A stretch of 64,000 bases of DNA from Streptomyces sp. NBC_01429 (lineage in GTDB: Bacteria > Actinomycetota > Actinomycetes > Streptomycetales > Streptomycetaceae). Below the pieces are notes generated by a model that saw only the letters and a program-made list of their open reading frames with translations, ran no database searches and was not told the DNA's origin. A program made the translations under genes and the position numbers. Shown here piece by piece: positions 7,840 to 16,814 of the stretch (position 1 is the first letter of the stretch; each line of letters opens with the position of its first letter). The stretch is from the NCBI RefSeq assembly GCF_036231945.1, contig NZ_CP109599.1, positions 3,132,501 through 3,196,500 on the forward strand. The letters are read 5' to 3'.

Positions 7840-8646
7840 ATGCCCGTAGACCGCCTCCACTGGGACGACCTACCGCTCGCCGCGCGCGACGCCGTCGAGA
7901 AACGCACCGGCCCGGTAGTACGCGCCGCAACAGCCGACGCCGGCGCCAACTCCGGTATCGCCGCCACCATCCACACCGCCGACGCGACTCTGTTCGTCAA
8001 GGGCGTGCCCGCCGATCACCCGCAGGTCCGGACACAGCGGCGCGAGGCCGCGATCAACCCGTATCTGCCGCCGTCGTGTCCCCGGCTGCTGTGGCACGTC
8101 CAGGCCGGCGGATGGGACCTGATCGGTTACGAGCACCTCATCGGCCGCCACGCCGACTACGTCCCCGGTTCCTCCGATCTGCCGCTCGTCGCCCGGGCCC
8201 TGGTAGAGCTGCAGAACACCCCGTGCCCTGACATCGAACTCAAGCGCGCCGAGGACAGGTGGAGCGGATACACCGGCCCCGCGGGCGTCGAGGTGCTCGT
8301 CGGCAACACGTTGCTGCACACAGACCTCGCGCCGCACAACATGCTCATCACGACGCGTGGGCACCTCGTCGACTGGGCATGGCCGACCCGGGGAGCAGCG
8401 TGGATCGACCCCGCTGTGCTCATCCTGAGACTCATGGAAGCAGGGCACTCCGCCCCTGTGGCGGACGCGTGGGCGCGCGAGCAGTTCTCCTCGTGGGCGG
8501 CGGCCACGGACGCATCGGTGCGGATCTTCTCCGAGGCGAACGCCCGAACATGGAACGAGATCGCGCGCAACGATCCCCAGGTGTGGAAAAGGAACATGTC
8601 CCGCCTGGCCCAGCATTGGCTGACCTACTGGCAATCCGGCAGGTGA
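7840..8646 (+). CDS. APH/choline-kinase-fold phosphotransferase
   Basis: A 268-residue protein of the aminoglycoside-phosphotransferase fold. The catalytic loop reads LLHTDLAPHNMLI (HxDxxxxN) near residues 165-177, followed by the metal-binding VDWAWP and an IDPAVL segment typical of the family. It is smaller than true APH resistance enzymes and the N-lobe is short. AGGA lies seven bases before the ATG. It sits downstream of the radical SAM/peptide unit behind a terminator, so it may be transcribed separately. Members of this group often neighbour XRE regulators in Streptomyces and have no proven substrate. A drug-resistance role should not be assumed. Confidence 0.75.
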   Translation: MPVDRLHWDDLPLAARDAVEKRTGPVVRAATADAGANSGIAATIHTADATLFVKGVPADHPQVRTQRREAAINPYLPPSCPRLLWHVQAGGWDLIGYEHLIGRHADYVPGSSDLPLVARALVELQNTPCPDIELKRAEDRWSGYTGPAGVEVLVGNTLLHTDLAPHNMLITTRGHLVDWAWPTRGAAWIDPAVLILRLMEAGHSAPVADAWAREQFSSWAAATDASVRIFSEANARTWNEIARNDPQVWKRNMSRLAQHWLTYWQSGR

Positions 8647-9039
8647 GACCGTCAACCGGCGAGACGGCCGGGCACCGCCGTGCACCGGTTACGGCGCCGG
8701 AGAGCGCCGCGCCTGCGGCGCGCGCGTTCCGCTCACGCCCGCGCACATCGCCGCCGTCATGGACGTAGGGAGCGATTTGCCGCGCGCACTCTGACACAGA
8801 GGGCCACTGGGGAATCCGCCCCCGTCCTCGCGCCCTCCACCCCCGGCGGACATCTGGGCGGTATGGGCGGGAATCGGCAGCCGCACCCCATCCACCAGTG
8901 GCCGCGCTGCCCGAACCGCACCCCCGAGGGCGCTCCCCGCGACGGCCCGGACCTCCACCGAGGCGCCCACGGTCACCAGCTCACCGACCCGCCCATGAAC
9001 CCCGATGTTCCGCGCCACACGCCCGCGACCGCGGTGACG
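8647..9039. other. Intergenic stretch without a supported gene
   Basis: It lies between the kinase gene and the convergent AlkZ-like gene. A short GC hairpin (CGCGCC/GGCGCG around 8709-8723) may help termination. A roughly 45-codon frame ending at 8794 has no convincing start. Nothing else is supported. Confidence 0.5.
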
Positions 9040-10140
9040 TCAGCTCTCGGTGTCGAGTTGGACGTGCTCGATGCCCTCGTCCAGGAAGGTGGCCAGGTCC
9101 TGGGCCTCGGCGCGGACGGCCTCCTGTTCCGGGGCGGTGAGGGCGCGCAGGGGGCTGATGCGAAGCCGGTGGTCGCGTACGGCCCAGGTGGCGGTGACGC
9201 GGCCGTCGACGAGGACCGTGCGGTGGCCCGCGACGGACAGGCCGAGGTGGGGGACGTCGATGACGCGGCCGCGGTCGTGGTAGCCGAGGATGGCGTTGTC
9301 GAAGGCCGGGAGGAACCGGACGGGGGCCGGGGTGTCGGGGTGGGGGCGGGGCGCGTCGGGCAGATCGAACAGCTCGCGGCCGCGTTCGTCGCGGAAGACG
9401 ACGAGTTCCTCCCGGGCGGCCTTGACGGCGGCGGGGAGACCGGCGAGGCCGCACCAGGCGCGCAGGTCCGCGCCGGCGGCGGGCCCGTAGGCGGCCAGGT
9501 AGCGGCGCAGCAGCTGCTGCCCGACGGGATCGCCGTCCCCGGTGGGCAGGGGGTCGATGTCCCGCTCCAGCCAGGTGGCCAACGGCAGGTTGCGTACGCC
9601 GGCGCTCCGGTGCCACAGGCCGCGCGGCGGAAGTTGGACCATGGGGACGAGGGCGGCGACGAGCAGCTCGCCCAGGACGCGGCGCGGCGGGCCGGGCCAG
9701 CGGTCTTCGACGGCCTGTACGAGCTGGCTCATGGTGCGGGGCTGCCGGTCGGCCATGACCGCGCGGCCGACGGCGGCGACCTCGTCCAGGTCGATGCCGG
9801 CCAGTTCGCGCCGGTAGGTTCCGACGACCCGCTGACGGAGCATCGTGTCGTGGCGGGCCCGCCAGGCGAGCGCGTCGTCGGCGGTGACGAGGTGGACGGT
9901 GCGGCGCATCAGGTGGGTGCGCACCACCGTGCGGCCGGTCAGCGCGTCGTCCAGTTGACCGGGCTCGAAGCCGGACAGGCGGGACCACAGCCCGACGAAG
10001 GGTTCCTGCGGCTCCTGCGCCTGGAGGCCGCACAGGTGGGCCACCGCCTCCGCCGTGGAGGTGCCGCTGCGCCGGAGCAGGTGCTGACGGGCGAGGGTGG
10101 CGCGGTTGAGGGCGCGGGCGTCAAGGACAGTCATGGCCAT
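9040..10140 (-). CDS. AlkZ-like winged-helix protein (HTH_42/YcaQ superfamily), possible DNA glycosylase
   Basis: A 366-residue protein of the winged-helix AlkZ/YcaQ superfamily, some of whose members are DNA glycosylases that unhook bulky alkylated or cross-linked bases. The N-terminal segment AVAHLCGLQAQEPQEPF contains a QAQ triplet, matching the QxQ catalytic motif of AlkZ-type enzymes. The start ATG is two bases after the stop of the upstream aldo-keto reductase, so translation is probably coupled. A second ATG two codons on is equally possible. Many homologues in Streptomyces have no tested activity, so glycosylase function is inference from the motif. Confidence 0.75.
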   Translation of the reverse strand: MAMTVLDARALNRATLARQHLLRRSGTSTAEAVAHLCGLQAQEPQEPFVGLWSRLSGFEPGQLDDALTGRTVVRTHLMRRTVHLVTADDALAWRARHDTMLRQRVVGTYRRELAGIDLDEVAAVGRAVMADRQPRTMSQLVQAVEDRWPGPPRRVLGELLVAALVPMVQLPPRGLWHRSAGVRNLPLATWLERDIDPLPTGDGDPVGQQLLRRYLAAYGPAAGADLRAWCGLAGLPAAVKAAREELVVFRDERGRELFDLPDAPRPHPDTPAPVRFLPAFDNAILGYHDRGRVIDVPHLGLSVAGHRTVLVDGRVTATWAVRDHRLRISPLRALTAPEQEAVRAEAQDLATFLDEGIEHVQLDTES

Positions 10141-10142
10141 TC

Positions 10143-11174
10143 TCAGGCGACAGCTCGCTCGTGGGACGGGCGTCGGCGCAGGTCGGGGTGGGTGAGGGAG
10201 GGCGGGGTGCGGGAGACGTCCAGCGGGCCGATGTCGGTGCCGGGCGGGACGATCGCGTCGATCTTGTCGAGGATGTCGTCGTCGAGGGTGAGGGTGGCGC
10301 CGGCGAGCAGGTCGTCCAGCTGGCCCCTGGTGCGCGGGCCGATGATGGCGGAGGTGACGTCGGGGTGGCTGGTGGCGAAGGCCATGGCCAGGTGCGTGAG
10401 GGAGTGTCCGGCTTCCTCGGCGAGGGCGAGCAGCCGCTCGACCGCGTCGAGCTTGCGCTCGTCGGTGAGGTGCCGGGGGACCCAGTGCATACGGGCGTTG
10501 TCGGGCCGCGGCGCGTTCTTGCGGTAGTTGCCGGTGAGCAGGCCCATGGCCAGCGGGCTCCACACCAGAACGCCGAGGCCGTAGCGGTGGCAGGCGGGCA
10601 GGATCTCCCGCTCGATGCCGCGGTTGAGGAGGGAGTAGGTGGGCTGCTCGGTGCGCAGGCGGTGCAGTCCACGCTGCTGGGACACCCACTGGGCTTCGAC
10701 GATCTCCGAGGCCGGCAGGTTGGAGGAGCCGATCGCGCGGATCTTCCCGGCCCGTACGAGGTCGGTGAGCGCGGAGAGGGTCTCCTCGATGTCGGTGTGC
10801 GGGTCGGGGTGGTGGATCTGGTAGAGGTCGATGTAGTCGGTCCGCAGCCGCTTCAGCGAGCCCTCGACCGCCTGGACGACCCAGCGCCGGGAGCTGCCGC
10901 CGCGGTTGGGGCCCTCGCCCATCGGTCCGTTGAACTTGGTCGCGAGCACGACGTCGTCGCGGCGTCCCTTGAGAGCCCTTCCGACGATCTGCTCGGTCTC
11001 GCTGTAGCCGTAGACGTCGGCGGTGTCGATGAAATTGATGCCCGCGTCCAGCGCCCGGTGGATCATGGCCACGCAGTCGTCGTGATCCGGGTTGCCCGTC
11101 CTGCCGAACATCATGGTGCCCAGGCAGTAGGCACTGACTTCGATGCCGGTCCGTCCCAGCTTCCGCATGCGCAC
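10143..11174 (-). CDS. Aldo/keto reductase
   Basis: A 343-residue NADPH-dependent oxidoreductase with a TIM-barrel fold. The catalytic tetrad is visible: Asp and Tyr in FIDTADVYGYSE (~48-59), Lys in VLATKFN (~80) and His in YQIHHPDP (~120). The cofactor loop includes the AIGSSNLPASEI region. The GTG at 11174 and the ATG two codons later are both possible starts, with GGAAG upstream. It is co-transcribed with the AlkZ-like gene two bases downstream. The substrate is unknown. Confidence 0.88.
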   Translation of the reverse strand: MRMRKLGRTGIEVSAYCLGTMMFGRTGNPDHDDCVAMIHRALDAGINFIDTADVYGYSETEQIVGRALKGRRDDVVLATKFNGPMGEGPNRGGSSRRWVVQAVEGSLKRLRTDYIDLYQIHHPDPHTDIEETLSALTDLVRAGKIRAIGSSNLPASEIVEAQWVSQQRGLHRLRTEQPTYSLLNRGIEREILPACHRYGLGVLVWSPLAMGLLTGNYRKNAPRPDNARMHWVPRHLTDERKLDAVERLLALAEEAGHSLTHLAMAFATSHPDVTSAIIGPRTRGQLDDLLAGATLTLDDDILDKIDAIVPPGTDIGPLDVSRTPPSLTHPDLRRRPSHERAVA

Positions 11175-11194
11175 GGTGACCCGCTTCCTTCCGC

Positions 11195-11234
11195 TTCTCT
11201 GCTTCTGTACTTCTCTACTTCTGTACTTCTCTAC
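11195..11234. repeat. Five tandem 8-bp units (TTCTSTRC)
   Basis: Units TTCTCTGC, TTCTGTAC, TTCTCTAC, TTCTGTAC, TTCTCTAC run head to tail, forming a 16-bp unit twice plus a half. They lie 21-60 bp upstream of the aldo-keto reductase start, within its likely leader or promoter. Confidence 0.8.
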
Positions 11235-11327
11235 GTGTCCGGTGCCCGCGCCGTCCGGGCCGCCCTTGTGGCTGCGGCGGCCCGGACGGCGTAGGCATGT
11301 CAGGTCCGGTCAGGCCGGTCCGCGGGT

Positions 11328-11750
11328 TCAGCCGTTGTACGGAGCGGTGACGTCCAGGACCCAGGTGACGCCGAAGCGGTCGGTGAGCATGCCGTACAGC
11401 GGCGCCCACTGCGCGGGCTCCAGCGGACTCACGATGGTCGAGCCCTCGGCGAGCCTGCTCCACAGGGCGCTGATCTCCTCGGCGTCGTCGCCGCGCACGG
11501 AGACGAAGAACGCGTTCTCGCCCTGGTTCCAGGGCAGCCGCGAGGGCACGTCGTAGGCCATGACGTGGAAGCCGTCGTCGCCGGCCACCTCGCCCCACAT
11601 CACCCAGTCCGCCTCGCTCTCGTTCTGCACGGCGCCCGCGTCCTTGTAGGTGACCGCGACCGTACGTCCGCCGAAGACGGACTGGTAGAAGTCCAGCGCC
11701 TCACGTGCGGTGCCCCGGAAGTTCAGATGAGTGGTGGTCGTGACGGACAT
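11328..11750 (-). CDS. VOC-superfamily (PhnB-like glyoxalase-fold) protein
   Basis: A 140-residue protein of the vicinal-oxygen-chelate fold, PhnB/3-demethylubiquinone-like subgroup. It begins THLNFRGTAREALDFYQSVFGG, the usual first beta-alpha unit, and ends with DRFGVTWVLDV. AAGGAG lies before the ATG. It is divergent from a WYL regulator with a 23-bp palindrome between them, so it is probably that regulator's target. Enzymatic activity is not predictable; many such proteins are uncharacterised. Confidence 0.82.
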   Translation of the reverse strand: MSVTTTTHLNFRGTAREALDFYQSVFGGRTVAVTYKDAGAVQNESEADWVMWGEVAGDDGFHVMAYDVPSRLPWNQGENAFFVSVRGDDAEEISALWSRLAEGSTIVSPLEPAQWAPLYGMLTDRFGVTWVLDVTAPYNG

Positions 11751-11879
11751 GACCTGCTCCTTGCCTCGATGTGACGAATGCGCGCCGCCGCCGGGCCGTC
11801 GATGCCGAGCGGCGACTGCCGTGACCAGGGGGCCTGTCGCGCTGCCTCCCGTGCGGCTCGTCCGTCACGATGGCAGAGG

Positions 11880-11902
11880 TACCGGACAGGTTGTGTCCGG
11901 TA
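11880..11902. promoter_or_regulatory. Perfect palindrome between VOC and WYL genes
   Basis: TACCGGACA and TGTCCGGTA form 9-bp arms around GGTTG, ending 20 bp before the WYL regulator start. It is a likely operator for autoregulation and for the divergent VOC gene. Confidence 0.6.
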
Positions 11903-11922
11903 CTTCGGGGAGTATGGGTGTC

Positions 11923-12930
11923 ATGCATAAGACGTCCGCCCGGCTGCTCGCGCTGCTCTCGCTGCTCCAGACGCCCCGTGACTGGTCCGGCGACGATCTC
12001 GCCGAGCGTCTCGGCATCACCTCGCGCACCGTGCGCCGTGACATCGAGCGCCTGCGCGAACTCGACTACCCGATCACCACCGTCAAAGGACCGGCCGGCG
12101 GCTACCGCCTGGCGGCCGGCGCTCACCTGCCGCCCATGCTGTTCGACGACGAGCAGGCCGTCGCCCTGGCCGTCGCGCTACAGACCGCGGCCACCGGCAC
12201 CGCCGTCGCCGAGGACGCCTCCCGCGCGCTGGCCACCCTCCGCCAGGTCATGCCGCCCCGCCTGCGCCACCGCGTCGACCTGTTGCGGATCACCGCCGTC
12301 CAGCCGCCCGCGGCGGCCGGCGACACCCCCCAGGCCGACGCTCAGGTTCTGATGGACCTGAGCCGCGCCATCCACGCCCACGAGGAACTGCGCTTCGACT
12401 ACGCCCCGGGTCGGCCAGGCACCTCGGCCGATGACGCCCGCCGCGTACAACCCCACCACCTGGTCACCTGGCGTCATCGCTGGTACCTGGTGGCCTGGGA
12501 CCTCCACCGCGAGGACTGGCGCACCTTCCGCGTCGACCGCGTCCGGCCCCGCACGCCCACCGGCCCCCGCTTCGCCCCGCGCGAACTCCCCGGCGGCAAC
12601 GTCTCCACCTTCATCACCAGCCGGTTCCGCGGCAACGACGGCACCACCACCGACTGGCCGTGCCGAGGCGAAGTCGTCCTCCACCTACCGGCCGCCGACG
12701 TCGCGCCCTTCGCGCAGGACGGAATCGTCGAGGAACTCGGCCCCCGGCACTGCCGGCTCACCCTCGGCTCCTGGTCATGGACCGGACTCGCCGCCACCGT
12801 CGGCCGCTTCGACACCGACATCGAGGTCATCGGCCCGCCCCGACTGGCCACGGCATTCGCCGACCTCGGCGCCCGCTACACCCGCGCCGCGCGGCACGTC
12901 ACAGGGCAAGAGACCGGTCCGACGCCGTGA
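11923..12930 (+). CDS. WYL-domain (YafY-type) transcriptional regulator
   Basis: A 335-residue regulator. The N-terminal HTH_11-type winged helix spans residues ~6-60 (LAERLGITSRTVRRDIERLRELDYPI), and a WYL ligand-sensing domain occupies ~130-215 (VTWRHRWYLVAWDLHREDWRTFRVDRV). A WCX-like C-terminus follows. The start is the ATG ten bases after GGGGAG; an ATG three codons upstream overlaps that site. The gene is divergent from the VOC gene. WYL proteins bind nucleotide-like or unknown ligands, and the signal here is unknown. Confidence 0.85.
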   Translation: MHKTSARLLALLSLLQTPRDWSGDDLAERLGITSRTVRRDIERLRELDYPITTVKGPAGGYRLAAGAHLPPMLFDDEQAVALAVALQTAATGTAVAEDASRALATLRQVMPPRLRHRVDLLRITAVQPPAAAGDTPQADAQVLMDLSRAIHAHEELRFDYAPGRPGTSADDARRVQPHHLVTWRHRWYLVAWDLHREDWRTFRVDRVRPRTPTGPRFAPRELPGGNVSTFITSRFRGNDGTTTDWPCRGEVVLHLPAADVAPFAQDGIVEELGPRHCRLTLGSWSWTGLAATVGRFDTDIEVIGPPRLATAFADLGARYTRAARHVTGQETGPTP

Positions 12931-12932
12931 AC

Positions 12933-12988
12933 AGTGTCCGGCGGAGAGTCTCCGGTGAAGAGTGTCCGGCGAGGAATGTCCGGCGAAC
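12933..12988. repeat. Four tandem 14-bp units (consensus AGTGTCCGGCGAAG)
   Basis: Units start at 12933, 12947, 12961 and 12975 with one to three mismatches each. The array begins three bases after the WYL stop codon and ends about 70 bp before the tricorn-like gene. Confidence 0.75.
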
Positions 12989-13057
12989 CGCGCCGCAACC
13001 CGCCCGCACGCTCCGGAACCCGCGTTCAGGAGGCGCGCCACCCCCGACAAGTGCAGC

Positions 13058-16000
13058 ATGGGGGAGGTGAGTGACGAGACCGCGTATCTCCGCTTCCCGC
13101 ACCTGCACGACGACTCCCTGTGCTTCGTCGCCGAGGACGACCTCTGGATCGCCCCCCTCGCCCCGGCCGGGCAGCGGCCCGAGCGGGCCTGGCGGGTGAC
13201 CGTGGACCGCACCAGGATCGGCCACCCCCGGTTCTCGCCCGACGGCAGCCACATCGCCTACACGACCTGGCGCAGCCTCGATCCGGAGATCCATCTCGCC
13301 CCGGTGGCGGGCGGCCCCTCCCGGCGGCTGACCTACTGGGGCGCCACCGACACCCGGGTCTGCGGCTGGACCCCGCCCGACCGGGACGGCGAGGCGCAGA
13401 TCCTCGCCGTCTCCTCGCACGGCCAGCCCTTCTCGTACTTCGCCTGGGCGTACAGCCTGCCCACCGACGGCTCCCCCGGCGGCGCGCTGCCCTGGGGTCC
13501 GGTGACCGACATCGCCGTCGCCGACCTCGACGGCGAGCGCCGTACGCTCCTGCTCACCGGGAAGCCGCCGCACGAGCCCGCCGCCTGGAAGCGGTACCGG
13601 GGCGGGGCGACCGGCCGGCTCTGGCTGCACGGCGAGCGGCTGCTCGCGGACATCGACGGCCATCTCGACTCGCCCATGTTCGTGGCCGGGCGCATCGCCT
13701 TCCTCTCCGACCACGAGGGCGTCGGCAATCTCTACTCCTGCCTGCCCGACGGAACCGATCTGCGCCGCCACACCGACCACGACGCCTTCTACGCCCGCCA
13801 CGCCTCGTCCGACGGGCGCCGGGTGGTCTACCAGTGCGCGGGCGACCTCTGGCTGGTGGACGGGCTGACCCCCGACTCGGTGCCGCGCAGGCTGGACGTA
13901 CGGCTCGGCGGGCCGCGCGCGGGACGGCGCGGCTACCAGGTCCCGGCGGGCCGCCACATCGACGGGCTCTCCGTGGACCTGACGGGCCGGGCGAGCGCCG
14001 TCTCCGTACGCGGCAGCCTGTACTGGCTCACCCACCGCGACGGCCCGGCCCGCACCATCACGGACACGCCGGGCGTACGGGTCAGGAACCCGGTGATGCT
14101 CGGCAGCGGCGGCCAGGTCGCCTACGTGACGGACGCGGACGGCGAGGACGCCGTCGAGATCGCGTATCTGCCCCGGGCGAGCGGCGACCGGCAGCCGCGA
14201 CGGCTCGCCGCCGGGCGGCTGGGCCGCGTCCTGGAGATGGTCGCGGACCCGGAGGGGAAACGGATCGCGATCGCCTCGCACGACGGGCGGCTGCTGCTGG
14301 TGGATGTGGCGGACGAGGCGGACGAGACGGACGGGGCGACCGCGACCGAGCCCACGGATACGGATACGAAGACGGACACGGAAGCGGAAGCACCCCCCAC
14401 GCCCCCCGCACCCCCCGACCCCGTCACCGAACTCATCCGCTCCATCAACGGCCCCGTCACCGACCTCGCCTTCTCCCCCGACGGCGGCTGGCTCACCTGG
14501 TCCCACCCCGGCATCGGCCGCTCGCTGCGCCAGATCAAGCTCGCCAAGATCTCCGGCAGCTTCGCCCGTACCGTCGTCGATGTCACCAACGGCCGGTTCG
14601 AGGACGAGAACCCGGTCTTCACCAGCGACGGCCGCTACCTCGCCTTCCTCTCCTGGCGCGGCTTCGACCCGGTGTACGACGTGCACACCGGCGACCTCTC
14701 CTTCCCGCTCGGCTGCCGCCCCTATCTCGTCCCCCTCTCCTCCGCGACCCCCTCCCCCTTCGCGCTCTCCCCCGACGGCCGTCCGGCGGCGGGCGGGCTC
14801 GATCCCGCGCTGAGCGACTCGGGCGACGGCACGGTCACGGTCGAGGTCGAGGGCCTCGCCGACCGGGTCACCCCCTTCCCCGTCACCGCGTCCAAGTACT
14901 CGGCCCTCCGCCCGGTCGCCGGGGGCGGGCTGGTCTGGCTGCGCTGGCCGATCTCGGGGGCGCTCGGCGAGACGTTCGCCAACCCGGCGGACATGTCGGG
15001 GCGGCCGACCCTCGAACACTTCGACATCGCCAAGGCGCGCAGGAGCGAACTCGTCTCCCACCTCGACTGGTTCGCGACCAGCGGCGACGGCAGCAGGCTG
15101 GTGGTCGTGGACGACGGCGAGCTGCGCGCCGTACCCGCCACCGAGCTGGGCGACCTCGACACGACCGTCTTCCTCGATCCCCGGCGCATCCTGCACGACG
15201 TCGACCCGGCGGCGGAGTGGCGCCAGGCGTACGCGGAGGCGGGCCGCGTCATCCGCGCGTACTTCTGGGAGCCGGAGATGTGCGGCATCGACTGGGACGG
15301 TGTCCTCGACCAGTACCGTCCGCTGCTCGAACGGGTCGCCTCCCCCGACGAGTTCGCCGATCTGCTGCGCGAGGTGATGGGCGAACTGGGCACCTCCCAC
15401 GCCTATGTCACCCCGGCCAGGCGCAACGAGGGCCCGCCGCACTACCAGCGCGCGATGGGCCTGCTCGGCGCCAACCTCGTGTGCAGGGACGGGGACTGGA
15501 CGGTCAAGCGCATCCTGCCCGGCGACTCCTCGGACTCCCGGGCGCGCTCACCGCTGGCGGGTACGGGGATCCGCGAGGGCGCGGTGCTCACCCACGTGGA
15601 CGGGCGCCCGGTGGACCCGGTGACCGGCCCGTACCCGCTGCTCTCCGCCGCCGGGGGCACCACGGTCGAACTCACCTTCCGCCCGGCCGCGCGCGAGGGC
15701 CGCGAGAGCAAGGACGAGCGGCACCGGCGGGTCGCTGTGGTGCCGCTGATCGACGAGCGGCCGCTGCGCTACCAGGACTGGGTGGCCAAACGCCGGGAGG
15801 CCGTACGGGAGATCAGCGGCGGCCGGTGCGGCTACCTCCACATCCCCGACATGGGCGGCTCGGGCTGGGCGCAGTTCAACCGCGATCTGCGCCTTGAGGT
15901 CTCCCGGCCCGCGCTGATCGTGGACGTGCGGGGCAACGCGGGCGGGCACATCAGCGAGCTGGTGGTGGAGAAGCTCAGCCGCCGGATCGTCGGCTGGGAC

Positions 16001-16453
16001 CTGACCCGCGACGCCCAGCCCGTCTCGTACGCCTCCAACGCCCCACGCGGCCCGGTGGTCGCGCTGGCCGACGAGGCGACCGCCTCCGACGGCGACATGA
16101 TCACCGCGGCGTTCAAGCTGCTGAACCTGGGGCCGGTGGTCGGGCAGCGCACCTGGGGCGGGGTGGTCGGCATGACGGGACGCCACCGGCTGGCGGACGG
16201 CACGGTGATCACGGTGCCGATGAACGCGGCCTGGTTCGACGCGTACGGCTGGTCCATCGAGAACCGGGGCGTGGCGCCGGACGTGGAGGCGCTGCGTACC
16301 CCCCTGGACTGGGCGGAGGGCCGGCACGCACAGCTCGACGACGCGGTGTGGATGGCCCTCGACCTGCTGGCCGGACACCCGGCGTCGACCCCGCCCGGTT
16401 ACGGAGCGGTCCCGGACCTGCGCCGCCCGCCGCTGCCACCGCGCGCGAGGTAG
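13058..16453 (+). CDS. Tricorn-like protease (S41 family)
   Basis: A roughly 1131-residue cytosolic peptidase of the tricorn type, which trims peptides released by the proteasome. The N-terminal half is WD/TolB-like beta-propeller repeats (FSPDGSHIAY, FSPDGGWLTW). A low-complexity Asp/Thr/Glu linker lies near residues 420-445. Then come the core domain with SHAYV (catalytic His), a PDZ domain (~820-880) and the S41 domain with VDVRGNAGG and the nucleophile Ser in ATASDGDM. The length fits the family. The ATG at 13058 was chosen; the ribosome site is weak, and an in-frame GTG three codons later is possible. It is monocistronic, downstream of a 14-bp tandem repeat. Confidence 0.92.
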   Translation: MGEVSDETAYLRFPHLHDDSLCFVAEDDLWIAPLAPAGQRPERAWRVTVDRTRIGHPRFSPDGSHIAYTTWRSLDPEIHLAPVAGGPSRRLTYWGATDTRVCGWTPPDRDGEAQILAVSSHGQPFSYFAWAYSLPTDGSPGGALPWGPVTDIAVADLDGERRTLLLTGKPPHEPAAWKRYRGGATGRLWLHGERLLADIDGHLDSPMFVAGRIAFLSDHEGVGNLYSCLPDGTDLRRHTDHDAFYARHASSDGRRVVYQCAGDLWLVDGLTPDSVPRRLDVRLGGPRAGRRGYQVPAGRHIDGLSVDLTGRASAVSVRGSLYWLTHRDGPARTITDTPGVRVRNPVMLGSGGQVAYVTDADGEDAVEIAYLPRASGDRQPRRLAAGRLGRVLEMVADPEGKRIAIASHDGRLLLVDVADEADETDGATATEPTDTDTKTDTEAEAPPTPPAPPDPVTELIRSINGPVTDLAFSPDGGWLTWSHPGIGRSLRQIKLAKISGSFARTVVDVTNGRFEDENPVFTSDGRYLAFLSWRGFDPVYDVHTGDLSFPLGCRPYLVPLSSATPSPFALSPDGRPAAGGLDPALSDSGDGTVTVEVEGLADRVTPFPVTASKYSALRPVAGGGLVWLRWPISGALGETFANPADMSGRPTLEHFDIAKARRSELVSHLDWFATSGDGSRLVVVDDGELRAVPATELGDLDTTVFLDPRRILHDVDPAAEWRQAYAEAGRVIRAYFWEPEMCGIDWDGVLDQYRPLLERVASPDEFADLLREVMGELGTSHAYVTPARRNEGPPHYQRAMGLLGANLVCRDGDWTVKRILPGDSSDSRARSPLAGTGIREGAVLTHVDGRPVDPVTGPYPLLSAAGGTTVELTFRPAAREGRESKDERHRRVAVVPLIDERPLRYQDWVAKRREAVREISGGRCGYLHIPDMGGSGWAQFNRDLRLEVSRPALIVDVRGNAGGHISELVVEKLSRRIVGWDLTRDAQPVSYASNAPRGPVVALADEATASDGDMITAAFKLLNLGPVVGQRTWGGVVGMTGRHRLADGTVITVPMNAAWFDAYGWSIENRGVAPDVEALRTPLDWAEGRHAQLDDAVWMALDLLAGHPASTPPGYGAVPDLRRPPLPPRAR

Positions 16454-16614
16454 CGGTGGCGGGGTGGCGACCGTGGGTGCTCCCGCGGGCCGGGTCGGTA
16501 CTGCCGGCCGAGACAGTCCGCGAGTCCGGCCTGGAGAGCCGCGATATCGGCGGCACTGACGCCGAGGCGCAATCCGCGGGCCGTGCACGATCCGGGTTGG
16601 ACAAGCCGGATCAT
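16399..16614 (-). CDS. Possible small antisense ORF (71 aa)
   Basis: A 71-codon frame with good third-position GC from an ATG at 16614 overlaps the 3' end of the tricorn-like gene on the other strand. It has no recognisable domain and a weak ribosome site. It could be a chance shadow; it is kept because two thirds of it lies outside other coding sequence. Confidence 0.2.
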   Translation of the reverse strand: MIRLVQPGSCTARGLRLGVSAADIAALQAGLADCLGRQYRPGPREHPRSPPRHRYLARGGSGGRRRSGTAP

Positions 16615-16814
16615 CGCAGGCCACGGGGCACCTTTTGCAGTTTGTGACGAAACTTCACCACCCTGGGAATTCGGGGTGCAACACCGAGGCCAGCCTGGAA
16701 CAACTATCACAGGAACGCTAGCTTAGGCCGCACACAGGGTGTCGCCGGTAATCCGATCCACCCGGGCAACACCGAGTGAATCTCAAGAACTATCGCCGCA
16801 TAAGGGCCCACCCC
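16454..16814. other. Intergenic region upstream of the DUF4157 gene
   Basis: AT content rises from about 16620 onward, unlike flanking DNA, consistent with the promoter and leader of the DUF4157 gene. No plus-strand gene is supported here. Confidence 0.5.

Noticed and set aside
7840..8646. Antibiotic-resistance aminoglycoside phosphotransferase
   Set aside because: Only the general kinase-fold motifs match; length and context do not support a resistance call.
8680..10527. 615-codon plus-strand frame
   Set aside because: Antisense to the AlkZ-like and aldo-keto reductase genes with no recognisable domain.
13120..15897. 925-codon plus-strand frame inside the tricorn-like gene
   Set aside because: Arg/Ala/Gly/Pro-rich +1 shadow of the protease frame.
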